A stretch of DNA of 64,000 bases, from positions 126,295,388 through 126,359,387 of the forward strand of contig NC_134644.1 of NCBI RefSeq assembly GCF_030463565.1, given 5' to 3'. This DNA comes from Pelecanus crispus. Lineage: Eukaryota > Chordata > Aves > Pelecaniformes > Pelecanidae. The position numbers and the translations under genes are program-made. How positions within the stretch are numbered: the stretch's first letter is position 1; every line of letters starts with the position of its first letter. Of this stretch, positions 1 through 13,400 are shown piece by piece. The notes below the pieces were generated by a model. That model was not told the origin of the DNA and did no database searches. It saw only the letters and a program-made list of their open reading frames with translations.

Positions 1-3000
1 AGCAAGTATGAAATGCTGTGAAAGTGCACATCAGACTCTCAGTTACAACTGTCACATCTTCATAATCCAACAAAGCTTTAAATCTGTTCCTCAGACACTA
101 GTTGTAGGGTAATTAGTTAATCCTTGGGTGGGTAGTTCATTGGCTCCTTTTGCAGGCCACTAGCTTCTGGCCTGTAAAATGGACATCATGTCATTGCTAT
201 AATGCACATGGAGATCTTCAGATGGAAAGGCATAGTGTTAACTTATATTTCTAAATGTTTTATTGGATGATGTTTAGCTGTCATTTCCTAAATTATATAG
301 TAAGTGTTGAATTGTTTTCTGCAAATATTGCATTTTGGGACATTTCCTAGACATATGGCATTAGCTTTTCTGACAGGAAACCAGAAGTCAGACTCGAGAC
401 TCTCTCAGCTGCTGTAAAGCATTACAGTTCCAGTAAGCCAAAGATCAGTCAGCCTATTCAGCAGGTTATAAAAGGCAAACAAAAATCCACTTTAGCAAAG
501 GACAATATTTGCTGTTGCCTCAGTTTATAAAACAATAAAATATCATAGAGTCTGAATAGAAGGGAATAGCTTTTAAAAATAGGAGGAGGGAAGGAGCAAA
601 ATAGATCATCTTTATTACAGAATGCTTCCCAGTGAGAAAGAAAAAAACCTGTGATAGACACAGTACACATATTAGGAAGAAAATAGGGGAAAAAAAGGTA
701 CTGTATGGCAAAAGGAAGGTGGATTCTTAATTAGAATCATTGTGCATATTCTGCTGTAGTTTCCAGCAGAAATAAATTGAGCATTTTTCTGCAAAGCATC
801 AGGATAAATATGTATGGAAATAGACTGGGTTCTTATATTAAAATATTACCTGAATAGTACATAACCAGCAAAAATATAGGAAAAAAGCCCTTGGTTACTG
901 GAGAGCTAAAAAGAGAGCTGAAGGAGAGAAAAGCACCCCATTTCTCCAGGATGCCAAAAGCTAGAAATTATTCAGTGGTGAATAATCAATGTGAAACCAG
1001 CAGCCAGACTCCATTACCTTATGCCATGTAGGTCAACAGGAAAGACAGAGACAAGTATTTAAATTAAAGATTATTTACACTCAGCTTGCATAAATGCAAG
1101 TCATACCTATGTTATTTGCCTCTTCCATGAACAAGGCAATGAAGTTTCACATTTCTGGCTTTAGAATTCTGAAATACTTTAAATATCTAACTCAGAATGA
1201 GATAAATAGCCTTCAGGAAATGTTTGGGTTTTTTTCCCTCTGTCTTTCTATTCACTGTAAAGCCTAGACAACTTGTTTAAACATTAGCAATTTATTTCCA
1301 TCTTCAGAGTTTAGGATTTTTATGTCTGTCATTTTTAGACTTTCTAATAGACAGCCAGAGACCATCAGACTCTTCAGAAAGACTGAGGCAAGGATGAAAG
1401 AAAAATAAAATCAGCCAAAATGAATTGTATATGTAATAGTTGAGGATGGCTGTATGTTGACTGAAGTTCATTCTAGGGCCAGTCCTATCAATAGAATGAG
1501 GATTTTCTTTCATAGCATCTTCTTCTGATCCCATCATCTCCATCGACTGCTTTCAGGGGGCCTTTCTCACCTACCATTAGCATACTGCAGTACCATTTCT
1601 AAAAGTGTTTTATTTGCCACGTATATTTTGTTGCATTTCAATTTCATGTTGTAGAGAGCGTGTGAAAGAACATTGAATTCATGGTCACAGGTCACACTTC
1701 ATAACCTCAAGATACTCTTTAATAGACTACAAGGTGACTAAAGCATAAAAGACACTCTAAAAGCACTTTATGAGAGTTATTTGCAGCAAGCGTCAGTTGT
1801 TAATGACCCAATACAAAATGTCATCTAGATTTCACATACTAATGATCACTTGTAACCTAGGTAACTCATTTTAATTACATTTGCAAGAACAGAAATGCCA
1901 GCTCTTTAAAATGAATCAGAAAGGTGGTTTTCTTAGTAGTAAGCCAGCCTAAAAATTAACTATAAACTCCAATAACAGACAACTGACCTGAAAATTTGGA
2001 GCACCCACTTTAGCTGTATGTCAAATATCCTTGTATTGTCTGTTCTTATTATACTTATTTTTTCCATGTAAACAAAATTCCCTGAAAGAAAATTATTAAC
2101 AGATAATGGATACATCATTAAAATTTGCAGGATTTAAAAAAAAAAAATAGTAAGACATATGCCTAATTTTTTTCTTTAAAAATCTCAGATATGTGGTTTG
2201 CAATATTAGAATCCTTTGAAATATTGTAATATATTAAGACAGTAGGAGAGGAGGCCATTTGAATTGAATTACAAAGGAATGATGTAGGTTGCCTTGTAAG
2301 CTGACCAAAAAAATATCTCTTATCAACATTATTAGAATCATGTCAGCTAATCCTAACTCCATGGATCTTTATGAGACTTTTGGAACACTTAGTTTATTTG
2401 TCATTTAGATATCATTGCATTAAAATATGCTTATACATCCACCCACATGTATGTTTGGTTTTAGTAAAGATCAAGTAAATACCTGGAGATGCTGTGTACT
2501 CTGAGAAGTAAGCAAGTGGTTAAATTCACTAGGTTAGCCCCAAATCTACAAGTCTGTTTTTTTCTACTTCATAGTGTTAAGGAGGTAAAAGACAGATTTC
2601 TCAGGCTTATCATGTTTATGACACTATTATCAAACAGAAATTGAAATTTCATTGCAAGAGTAATTTTCATAAGCAATGCAGGAAACAGAATTTGCATTGA
2701 AGAATCTTTTGTTTAATAAGAAGAACCTTATTGCTGCCTTGAAATGAAAAAAGAAAGTTAATCAAATCCCAGATATTCTAGACTTCCCTTTTCCCTTAAA
2801 AAAAAAAAAGATAAAATACTGTACTGTGTTTTCTCATGTCTGTCTTTTGACTTCTTAAAAACTTCTTTCTGCACCACTCAGAGGAAGCAAAATATCCCAG
2901 ATTTTTTGCAGCAGTCATGTCACGAAGAAAACACACTTGTCAACAGCTGAAAAGCAGACAAAGGAATATTATTCCTATTTTATAGATAGAAAAATCAGAG

Positions 3001-6000
3001 CAGAACTAAAAAGCATATGCAAATATTAAAAAAATAGACCAACCATAAGTTCATTCTTCTTTTCTGAAGTTTTAAAACAGTGCTATCTGCTGACAAAGTA
3101 GATTGTTCTCAATGCTTATGTACAACCCCTTTTTACAAATAAATGGATTGTGCTTTTCTTTCCCCCAAATAAATTGGAGGGAATTCTCAAAATACAGATA
3201 ATTTTGTTATCTGTTAAATTATTTCTGGATTTGATTATTCCATGTTGTGTCTGAGTTATTTAAATGTAAAATCAGTAGTGTTACAAATTAATCCCCTACT
3301 TTTCACATATTTGTTATATTTCTCTGAAAGATGAGACTGTTTTTTCTGGAAAAGTTGCTGTGTGCTTGGGTTTGACAAGGATGAGTTTATTTCAACTGCA
3401 AAGAGGACACAGGTAATCTGTTAATTTAAAAGTGGATAAAATGTATAGTCAAACTTGGAAAGCATGGTGAAAAGCTCTGGACATCTTCATTTGCAGGTGA
3501 ACTCCAGGAAACTATTTGAAGTGTGGCATTGGGACTAGAGATGGAACAAAGAATTGGTTCAAGCAGCTGCAGAATTTTTTGCAGACTTTTGTTGTTAAAT
3601 GAAGTTAATGAAAGGTCGTTAGGGTGCAGTGCTTAACCTTAGCCCCAGCACTTCTGAAAAGTATAACCAAATGGATATAATAGAGAAGACTGCAAATTGG
3701 CACATAAACATTGATGGCCAAGTTAATGAACAGCACAAACACTAGTTATTATATGAAAATGGAAGATGCAATTAATGTTCCAGTGGCACAGAACAATTCT
3801 AGTAATTAAGGAAATCCTTCTGTGATTTTAAAGCATAGTGCTTTAAAATATCTTTCTTGTCTAGAAAGTTAACTTGGGATGTTTCTTGTGTGTTGTCCGT
3901 AACTTCGCTAACTGGGCACTGAAAAGTTTCTGATTTCGACTACCTGTATTCCCCAGTTTTAGTTTTGAGTGTTGCTTGTTCTAAAGGTGGAGAGTTTGTG
4001 TGGAGCCAACAGTCCTCCAAAACAATCCAGTACACTCCTTCAGGTTCAGGCACCCTGATATTGCCCCAAACAAGAGGGTGGGTAATTTTATGAATAGTTC
4101 AGAAGATCACTGAGGTCATAAACCTGTTTCTCACTCAGTTAAACCAATTATCCAGATTAACTCCATAATGAAAATATAACACTAGCATTCCTAGCATTTC
4201 CAGATATGAAAGGGATCAGATAACTTTTCTCTAACCATCCGTGAGAATTCTGAGAAGACCAGCAATGTCATTCCTCAATCACATGTGTTTAATTTGGTTA
4301 CCCTTTCTGTAAATTCAGGCAGAACAAAAAATCATTCTGCCTGCTAAGAAGATTAAACATTACTCATAAAGGACCTTGTCAGCTAGGACTTCAAAACATT
4401 TTTACAAAGTTACTGCACATAATAAAAGATGCCACATTGGTTACACAACTGGGATATTAGGAAAATTAGGTTCTGTTTAATATGCTTGCTTAAGCGTATT
4501 TTCAAAACTGCTGAAATAGGCATAAAATTAGGTACTGTAAAAAGATATATTCTTACTCTTTTCTCATTTCCAAGGGTAAATCAGCAAAAGGAACTACAGA
4601 CAAGTAATAAAAACTCTGCCCAATCGAAGTGGATATATTTAACCTCTGCAGCAAAGTCCCTTTCAGCTGACTTTGGAAAAGAAACAAGGTTATGTTACCC
4701 TGCTTGCATAGTACCGCACCTTGCTTTGATCTGTAACCTGTGAGCAATTAGGCCACAGACACAATGAAGTAGAAGTATTGCACAAGTTGCTATATGAAGA
4801 AGTGTATGCTCATGTACTATGAAGAAGAAAATCTATTCATGTGAAAGACTAATCAACAAATAAAACAGGAAATAATTAAAGTTTTTTGTCTCACAGAGGG
4901 TGTATCGTGTTTTAAGACAGTCACACAGTGCAAGCTCTTAAACATAATTCTATATGCACATCCCTTTATAGGGAACTTAAAACTTTCAGTATCTCTTGAA
5001 CATACCACTCCCATGAACAGTCAGTCAGGTCATTTCAGAGGAACAGTATATCCTGTAGGAATCAACCCACAATAGTAGTGTACCAGACAAAAGATGAACT
5101 TCAGCAACAAATACCTGACTGAAACATGAGCCATTCCTCATTTTTTTCTTTTAGAGGATAGCAGCAGTTCATTGCAGAGAAAATTTTCAATTAAAAACAA
5201 TTCCAGCTAAAGCAGCTTTCTAATTTTCTGTATTTTTCTGCATTTTTCTGCACCTTTCTAGGTTTATACAACTTCTCTTACCATCTCAACACCGCTCTGG
5301 CAATTAAATCAGCACAGGGCACTTATTTTATTGCAGGCAAGAGAGACAAGCAAGAAAGAACCACTTTCTAGAAAAAGTGGGGGTTTTTGCAAATGCCCTT
5401 TTCTCCATTCAGCTGCTTTTTTGTTCTCATCAGCCTCGTCCTTTTCAACTTTTTCTATTTTTTGTTGAGGAGGAAGCGGGTGGCTGGGGCTATTTTTAGA
5501 AGCACTGATTCACAGTCTTTTATGCATCCTTATTCCCATCAGGCCAAGGTGAGTGCTGGTTATTAGTGGAGTACAATATCTGGCATACACCACAACGATA
5601 CAATTACAGCATCACCTGCAATTACCTTAGGAATTTGCCAAAACAAAAAGACCCACACATTTAATGAGAATGTTGTGGTTTCTTTTCAGTGAGTTAGATT
5701 CATAATTCAGAGTTTATTTTAAATAAGTATTTAGTATGTTCTTTCCTTCCAGGTTCAGGGATATTACAATTTATGTCTGAAGGGTCTCTCTTAATCATTT
5801 GCATGACAAAGGAGATCATATAAGTTAGCTTTGTCAATAACCTCAACCAGTATGAAACTAGCAGAAGAAGAAGAGACAGAAAGAGGCACTGAAGCAGAAG
5901 TTATTTCTTAGTCTGCAGTATTCATTAATATTTTGATTAATTTTTGTTCTCAGCCAGTCAAATGGAATATGTTTTATTTTTATATAGCTTCTTACTGCAC

Positions 6001-6279
6001 AAATCTCTCCCTCTGAATTTCACTTACACTTAATTTATAACCTCTGGGCCACGCTCTTCTTTCACATCCATCTTGTCCTGGGGAGCTCCATTAATATCTA
6101 TGGAATTACTCCCAATTTCAAAGGAAAGAAGAATGCATCTTCCCTTCATTCTCTCTCCATTAGAGCAGAGAGGGAGCAACAGCTGTGCTCCTGCTTATGC
6201 TCTTCAGGGAAACATCTTCTAATTCTGTCTAACGTAGCGAGGTAGATATGAGATACCAGCAATAGCGTTACTCAGTTTA
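1..6279. other. AT-rich non-coding stretch
   Basis: I see no recognisable gene, RNA gene or transposon here. Open frames on both strands are short (at most about 100 codons), have no recognisable domain, and have the composition expected of AT-rich non-coding DNA. Short A-runs and a small tandem echo near 5220-5260 (a ten-base unit ending in CTGCA repeated two to three times) are the only local structure. It is probably intergenic or intronic. Confidence 0.6.
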
Positions 6280-6284
6280 AATAG
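6280..6284. repeat. 5-bp target-site duplication, left copy
   Basis: The five bases AATAG lie immediately before the TG that opens the LTR, and the same five bases follow its closing CA at 7426-7430. A 5-bp duplication is usual for ERVL-type and some gammaretrovirus-like integrations. Confidence 0.8.
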
Positions 6285-6467
6285 TGTGGTGGGTTGACCC
6301 TGGCTGGATGCCAAGCCCACCAAAGCCACTCTATCACTTCCTTTCTCAACTGGACAGGGGAGAGAAAATATAATGAAAAAGCTCATGGGTCAAGATAAGG
6401 ACAGGGACATCACTCAGCAATTACCATCATGGGCAAAACAGACTTGACTTGGGGAAAATCAGTTTAA

Positions 6468-6473
6468 TTTATT
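6468..6473 (-). promoter_or_regulatory. Polyadenylation hexamer of the LTR
   Basis: AATAAA on the minus strand, within the 3' fifth of the solo LTR. In a retroviral LTR this marks the end of R, so the remaining ~180 bases would be the rest of R plus U5. It also sets the orientation of the LTR. Confidence 0.6.
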
Positions 6474-6696
6474 GCCAATCAAAACTGAGTAGGGTAATGA
6501 GAAACAAAACCAAATCTTCAAATGCCTTCCCCTGACCTCTCCCTTCTTCCCGGGATCAACTTCACTCCTGATTTTCTCTACCTCCTGCCCCCAGGTGGCA
6601 CAGGGGGACAGGGAATGGGGGTTGCAGTCAGTTCATCACACATCATCTCTGCTGCTCCTTCCTCCTCAGCGGAGGACTCCTCACACTCTTCTCCTG

Positions 6697-7110
6697 CTCC
6701 AGCGTGGGGTCCCTCCCATGGGAGACAGTTCTCTACAAACTTCTCCAACGCGGGTCCTTCCCACAAGCTACAGTTCTTCACAAACTGCTCCAGTGTGGGT
6801 CCCTTCCACATGGTGCAGTCCTTCAGGAGCAGACTGCTCCAGCGTGGGTCCCCCACAGGGTCACAAGTCCTGCCAGCAAACCTGCTCCAGCCTGGGCTCC
6901 TCTCTCTCCACAGGGCCACAGGTCCTGCCAGGAGCCTGCTCCAGCACAGGTTTCCCATGGGGTCACAGCCTCCTTCAGGCACATCCACCTGCTCCAGCAT
7001 GGGGGGGGATATCTGCTCTACCATGGACCTCCATGGGCTGCAGGGACACAGCCTGCCTCACCATGCTCTTCTCCATGGGCTGCAGGGGAATCTCTGCTCC
7101 GGTGCCTGGT
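6697..7110. repeat. Minisatellite array within the LTR
   Basis: On the plus strand a unit beginning CTCCAGCGTGGGTCC recurs about eight times, with spacing of about 45-55 bases and one short unit. Recurrences begin near 6697, 6744, 6789, 6838, 6886, 6940 and 6992, and a degenerate one near 7097. Most units also hold a CACAGGG- or CATGGGG-like core followed by a CAGTCCT- or CCTGC-like segment. Several units are 45 or 48 bases, multiples of three, so the array stays open in more than one frame. Confidence 0.8.
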
Positions 7111-7425
7111 GCACCTCCTCCCCCTCCTTCTTCACTGACTTTGGTGTCTGCAAGGTTGTTCCTCTCACATATTGTCACTCCTCACTCCAGCTGCAGTTTA
7201 ATTCCCCTTGGTTTGTTTGGTTTTTTTTTTTCCCCCTTCTTAAATATGTTATCCCAGAGGTGCTACCACTGTCGCTGATGGGCTCCCCTTGGCCAGCAGC
7301 TGGTCTAACTGGGAGCTGGCTGGCATTGGCTCGATTGGACCTAGGGGAAGCTTCTAGCAGCTTTTCACAGAAGCCACCCCCGTAGCCCCCCTGCTACCAA
7401 AACCTTGCCACGCAAACCCAATACA

Positions 7426-7430
7426 AATAG
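7426..7430. repeat. 5-bp target-site duplication, right copy
   Basis: AATAG directly after the LTR's terminal CA, matching 6280-6284. Confidence 0.8.
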
Positions 7431-10400
7431 GAATTGCAGAACTATTAAAAACAGACAGCTGTGCAAGGTGTTGCTTGTTTTAGTAATTATACATTCCTGT
7501 TGGCCAGGGAAAGCAGGAACATCACATTCAGAACAGTTCATCCCACTTACCAAAGCAAAGGGATCTATCTCCGTTACATCCATAATACACAAGAGAATCA
7601 ATACTTCTCATCTGAAGTTTTCTCATTTGGTCCCCATCACCAGTCAAAGACAGTAAGAAAGCCAATTCCATTATCAGATTTAATGGAAGCCTGCCAGCTC
7701 CCATGATTGTCTTCAAGTGGTTGGCTCACTGATGTTGATTACACCTAAATGCTGCAGTCTTGCACAAGGATTGCTCCTAGTCATTATATTGGAATAAAAC
7801 GTTCACTTCCAACTCACTTTGGACCACACTATTTTTCAATAAGACCAATCTGACTTAAAAATCAGTTATGGAGAGATGAACACTATTCATGGAAAGTGAC
7901 ATGTTCTCCACCTGTATTTCAGTTAAGAAATGCCACAGCGTTATAGCTGGGCAGATTGAAGGAGAAAAAAAGAGGACAGAAACTAAATTCTTATGCTTTT
8001 GGTGTGCACCCAGGTATAAATACACTGAGGAACCCTGAATTACAGTCACAGAAAACCTGTCCAAAACTGTGCTTGAGCACGGCTCAAGAGCTGAAAACAA
8101 GAGGAAGCTTGGGGATCAACTCAGTGTAGGCTCTGACTAGAATATACCTATAGTTAATTGACAAATCTGCATATGCTGGCTGAACTTAATAAAGACAGAT
8201 GTTTTCTAAGAAGATTCAATTATGGTATTTTTACTTGACATGGGAACTAGAAAGTCACATATTAATTGCTTCAAACTGTTTGAGATGCTAAACATCCTGT
8301 ACAGCTTAGCATGTGATGCTTATTACCGGATTTGCTGTTGCTAACTTCTGTGAAAGTTTTCAAATGGCTCCCACCGGAGCTAAGAAAATGGGAAGTCATG
8401 ATTTAAGACAACTGCAGCTAGGCAGCTTGCTTGCCTGTCAAGCAGAATAGCTTTGCCATACTGCAGTGGTATGGAACTGTTCTCCTTTTAAGAAGATGAA
8501 AAATATGTAAATGTCTGTAATACATATGATAAGCCCAGGATATTAGCAATCTTTTACTTTAGTGCAATGTTCTTGCAAAAAGTGTTTTCCACGGTCAGTG
8601 AATAAAAACGGTTCAGGCCATTAATTTCCTTTCAGCTTTTTAAAAAAAAAAAAATCTAGCAATGCGAGAAGATCAAAATATACAATATAACAATGCTTGA
8701 CCTGAGCTGCCAGGAAGTTTTCAGATAAGATATTAGATTTACACCAGATGCTGTATAAAGGAAATAAATACTCACCATGAACTATTTGGAGGTAACTCGG
8801 ACAAACCCACTTGCTCATTTGCTCTTTGTGGCAGTCAAACCCTGTAATTTTAGCTTTATACACCCACACCAAGGCTAGCTGATTTCAGCAGGGCGCTGCA
8901 GAGAGCAGAGCCCCACCCATTATGCCAGCACTAGACTGTCAACTTAGTATTTATTAACATGAACCTTCTGGATATATTCTGTTCTCTGCAGATCTCAGTA
9001 ACTCAGTGATTTGTGTCTGTTTGAGGAAAACGAACAAACACACACACATAAAAACAAAACTGGTAAATTTAGAATCATTAAGGAAAATAGCCTGTGAGAC
9101 TCTTTCCTCTAATATGAGTCGCATTTCCCCATGTGCTAGTAACTAGCATCAGAATCTCTCTTTTAAACATGTATTAATTGCATCATTCTTTCCTAAAGAA
9201 GGGATCACGACTGAAATAGCGTCAGTTCTCTCTGTCTGCCAAAGAGTTGTCAGGCTTCCTGAGCTTGAAGAGAGGTTCGCTGGTCTATCTATATTCTTAC
9301 GTTTTTCCACTGCCACCCCCATGTCTGCATCTTACAGCTTTGCACTGCAGCACGGTGGAGGGTTGCAGCCCGTCTGCTGCTCTCACCTCAGCAGCAGATG
9401 GGTGACCTCCCTGAACAAATGTGCCTTTTAGAGAAAAGAGGTCATTGCTCTGTAGTAAGTGGGGGATATATGCAGCCAACGTATTGTAGGAAAGCTTTGC
9501 ACTCAAAGGAGCCTTGGCACACTCCCCAGTGTGACCTGTGTCACACCCATTCCCTCATTTCATTTTGATGACCTCATCACATGATTCAAATTGGGTAAAA
9601 AAACATGGTTTACCAACATGAGCTAGCATGATGAGGCTTACATTTTGGGACACAAGTTTGTTAAGAAATCTGGTAGTATCAGGTGGCTTGGAAGTAAGGT
9701 TTGAGCATTTGTGAAAGCTTCTCCATATGCTCTTGTTTATACTTCAGAGAAGGGTTAGATAAGGAACCAGAAAACCTCATGGAATTGTTCCAGAAACAGT
9801 AACACCACGGGACATTTTTCTGTCATTGCAGTTACCACAGATGGTGATTGGCAAGAGACTAATTCCTCAAAAGACATTATACCGATTGTGTATATATACA
9901 TGATTACATATATATTTCCAAATTTAACTTTTATTTAAAACATTTTGTACTGTAAAATGGAGTATGATACAGTGTCGGGTTGGTTATCAGTGCAACGCTG
10001 AGCACTGCGATGAGCTGAAGGCCCAGCCTATCCAGCAATCAGGTAGGTAAATGAGCAAAATGGCATCCTCCGTTTCACCTTGGTGTTGTTTTGCCTCTAT
10101 GTTTTCACAGTCTTACTCTACATCATTTCTTTGTGTTTTATTATCCAAATAAAACCCCTACAGAAGCTGGCCAGTGCATGCAAATACCCAGCTGAACACA
10201 CATTTTAGAATTTGTGTAGACAAATTGCGCTTTTGTAGAAAAAAATGTTTCATAATCAGTGTGTAGTAAGCATTAAAAAGAGCTTTAAGAAAACTCTTGA
10301 TTCCATGTCACTATCTATGTCATCAGGTTTTAATACGCTGCAGGAACCAGTTTCCCTATCTGCTCCAAAGAAATTCAGCTTTAGGTCTGCAGAACAGAAA

Positions 10401-13400
10401 CTTATCCCAGGATGTTTTCGTGAAAATGTAAGGGGTTTTCTGCCCTCACCCTTAACAAAAAGCAATATTTTTTCTCTGAAAGCCTGTCAGATCAGACCCA
10501 TACTATCTGACACTGACATTTTCTGACCTTTTCTGTGACTGATTCTCCTGTAAGCAATGCCCACACAGAGTGAATCAAACCAAAGATTAAAATACAGACA
10601 ATCCCAATATATTCCTTCCAGACTTCCAGTTCACATCTCATTTTCTCTGTTCCTGCCTATTCATTTGTAAATTCTTTGCCTGTCATGCATTGCAGTGTTC
10701 ATTGCTGTCACTTAGGAAATGAGTAAGGGTGAAAAAAGTTTTGCGTGCACTGACTGTGCAGAATGCCTTCTATCTGAAGCACATATTTGCACCCCAACCT
10801 TGCTGTATACAAGTGTATCGTGATACTGAATATATTTATCCTCACTATCCCTGCATTTTACAACGCCCTCTGCCCTGCAGGTGGGGATCTGAGGTATAGA
10901 AAGAGTAAGGGTTAGATCCGCCAAAGGAACTTAATATCAAATTGTTCTAGCAGCCATGTCAAGGTGTAAACCCCCATTTAGAGTCTCATGTGTTGCCTAA
11001 CCCTAGAAACACATAAAGTCCCTAGATAGCTTAGTTTGTACCATGAAGTTCACTAGCTACTTAACTGTGTTGCCCCAAATCATTCAAGCCTTTCCAGTGC
11101 CAAGTAGCCAGGATCTTGAGACAAAATGGGATTCAAATACTGAATGCTTCTCCAAGGATTTTAGACAGCTGGGTTACGCAAAGTGTTCCTAGATAAATCT
11201 AACCAGAAAGTGCTGAGAAGACAAGACAGTGATGGTAGTCTTGATCACTGAGTCACCTCAGGCCCCAAATCACAGAGGTGCCAATACCAGCACCACTATA
11301 GTGATTGGTAGTATCTCCGCGTGTTAAACAAATAACAAGAGGTTAAGTGAGATTTATCATAGGACAAGAGTAATGATGCATTATCAAAAGGCTTTGGGAG
11401 ATCCAGAGCAGAAAACATACTTTACCTACTAAGAAAGATCCCAGGTAAGATCTAGATGCCACAGAGATTACCAATTTCAGGGCAAAGTACTAAATCTAAA
11501 ACTTTCATAACGCCATCGGATCACTAACTTTTCAGTCTCAGCACATGTGAAATAATCTGGTGTAGCTGTGTACTTGAGTGTTTCAAAGTTTGAGGGGTAA
11601 TATAACATTGCCTGAAATGATGAGAAACTGTCTGGGGCATACGAAACCAATCCTCACAGTCTTGTAACTTCAGCATATTTTCCTATGCCTTATAAATTTA
11701 TCCTTAAGACATTTTCACTATGGCACAAGTACTCCATGCACAGGTATCAGAAAATGCCACCTCCCTTACTTATTCTTTTCCCCATACTTTAATGAGCACT
11801 AAAATACTTAACAGTGGTCTTTAGAGTATCATGACTGACATTTGTACCTCACCACTATTGTTTCCGTTCGCTACAGATTCAGGCAGATGTACATGTAATG
11901 ATTGCATGTTCATTGTATTCTCACAGTTTGCTTTTAAACACTGCAATTAGAGAGTCAGCTTTTCTTTTGAAATGAAGCTGAGCATCAGGAGAATAATCTT
12001 TGGTTCTGTGCAGGTGTCCTGTCCTATAAAGGAAGCATTCTCCTTATTTAGGAACACTGGTCTGGTGTGTTCAGAGGAAGAAACGTGGTTGGAAAAAATC
12101 TTTAAAGTAATGAATGTGCTTGCAGTTTTCAATGACAAAAACACAGTTCAATCTTTTTCATCCATATATGAAATTATGTACTTAATAATTTGAATCTTTG
12201 ATAGAATTAAAAATTACTTTTTGTCTCTACTTTTAGAGATAGAAATGACTCTATCTCTCTACCATCCCATTTCTCTCTCAAATTTCCATTGTCAAGAGCT
12301 TGTAGCTCTGCCTCCAGTATTATACATGGGGGAAAAAAAAAAATACATCTTGTTGGGATTGACCAAATACAGACTTTCTCCTGTTAATGTTATACATGCA
12401 TGAGATACCTTATGAACTCTTTCCCTGTTGCACCCTGCTCTGTGAGACAGTCGAATGTTTATCTTGAATGGAAGAGGACTGCTGATTATCATGCAAAAGG
12501 GAGGCTTTGAGCCTCTGTCAAACTGTGTTTTCACAACATAGGTGAATTTCCATTCCTGATCAGGAACCTATTTTAAGGAACTTTTAACAATTTTTTCCCT
12601 GAGTATATTCCATATTAAAGAGAAATGACAAATTATTTCCTGAACAATAAATTCATGTTGAAGACTGGGATGCAATCCTAATTTTGAATTTCTAGAGTCT
12701 CAGAAGCATGAAGTATTTTATTGCTTTTTCCCCTTATGCTAATGCACTGTTTTCCTTTAACCCTAATTTAACTAGATTTTCTTTCAAGTTTTATTGTCTC
12801 TGGATATGGTTTGCAGTTCTTTAAATTTAGGTATTTCATTAGGGGGCAGCAAAGAAAGAATCAGAAGATTAAAGTAGGTTTTTTGTTTCTATTTTTATAA
12901 CTCAGCATTACAACCTGAACTAGTCACTAGATGTCATTCTAACACACCAAATAATTTCTTTGAAATGATGCATTTTTCTACCATAAATGCTACTTACCTG
13001 TCTTGAATTTCCATTTAAAGCTGCATGCTTACTCTACTGCAATCTCTATTCATTGCAGCTGCAGCTAATTCAGTGTTCCAATGTTATGACAAAAAAAAAA
13101 AATCTATAAGATCGTTGGAGCTGAGTGATTAATAGCAAAAGCAATTCATACATTATGTTGAGTTGTCTGCTGAGTCTCATTAAATAATCAGCAACTGTGA
13201 GTTCACAAAATTTCAAAGATTTCATAAATTCTAGCATGTTTGAACATTGAAAGTTCATACTGAAAATGTATTATAAATTATTATTTCATTATATCAGCCA
13301 TCCCAGGAAAGCACAAGATCAATATTATGCAACTTTGGCGACCATTATGCTACTTTAGCAAGCAGTTACAGGAAACAACACTCTTACAGATTTTTTTGTA

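Larger units (their letters stand above)
6285..7425 (-). mobile_element. Solo LTR of an endogenous retrovirus
   Basis: This 1141-bp element starts with TG, ends with CA and is flanked by the 5-bp direct repeat AATAG, so it is a complete LTR with precise ends. No internal retroviral genes (gag, pol, env) or second LTR are next to it, which makes it a solo LTR left by recombination between two LTRs. I assign the minus strand because the only well-placed polyadenylation hexamer, AATAAA at 6473-6468, lies on that strand about 190 bases before the 3' end. It is GC-richer than its surroundings and carries an internal tandem array at 6697-7110. The sequence resembles an LTR family I recall as common in neoavian birds. 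The ERVL assignment rests only on duplication length, and a search against avian repeat libraries would settle the family. The longish open frames inside it (for example 6522-7385 plus, 6578-7024 minus) are by-products of the repeat array and are not annotated as genes. Confidence 0.87.

Noticed and set aside
6522..7385. 287-codon plus-strand open frame (and overlapping frames on both strands)
   Set aside because: It lies wholly inside the solo LTR and is created by GC-rich tandem units whose length is often a multiple of three. No protein family was recognised.
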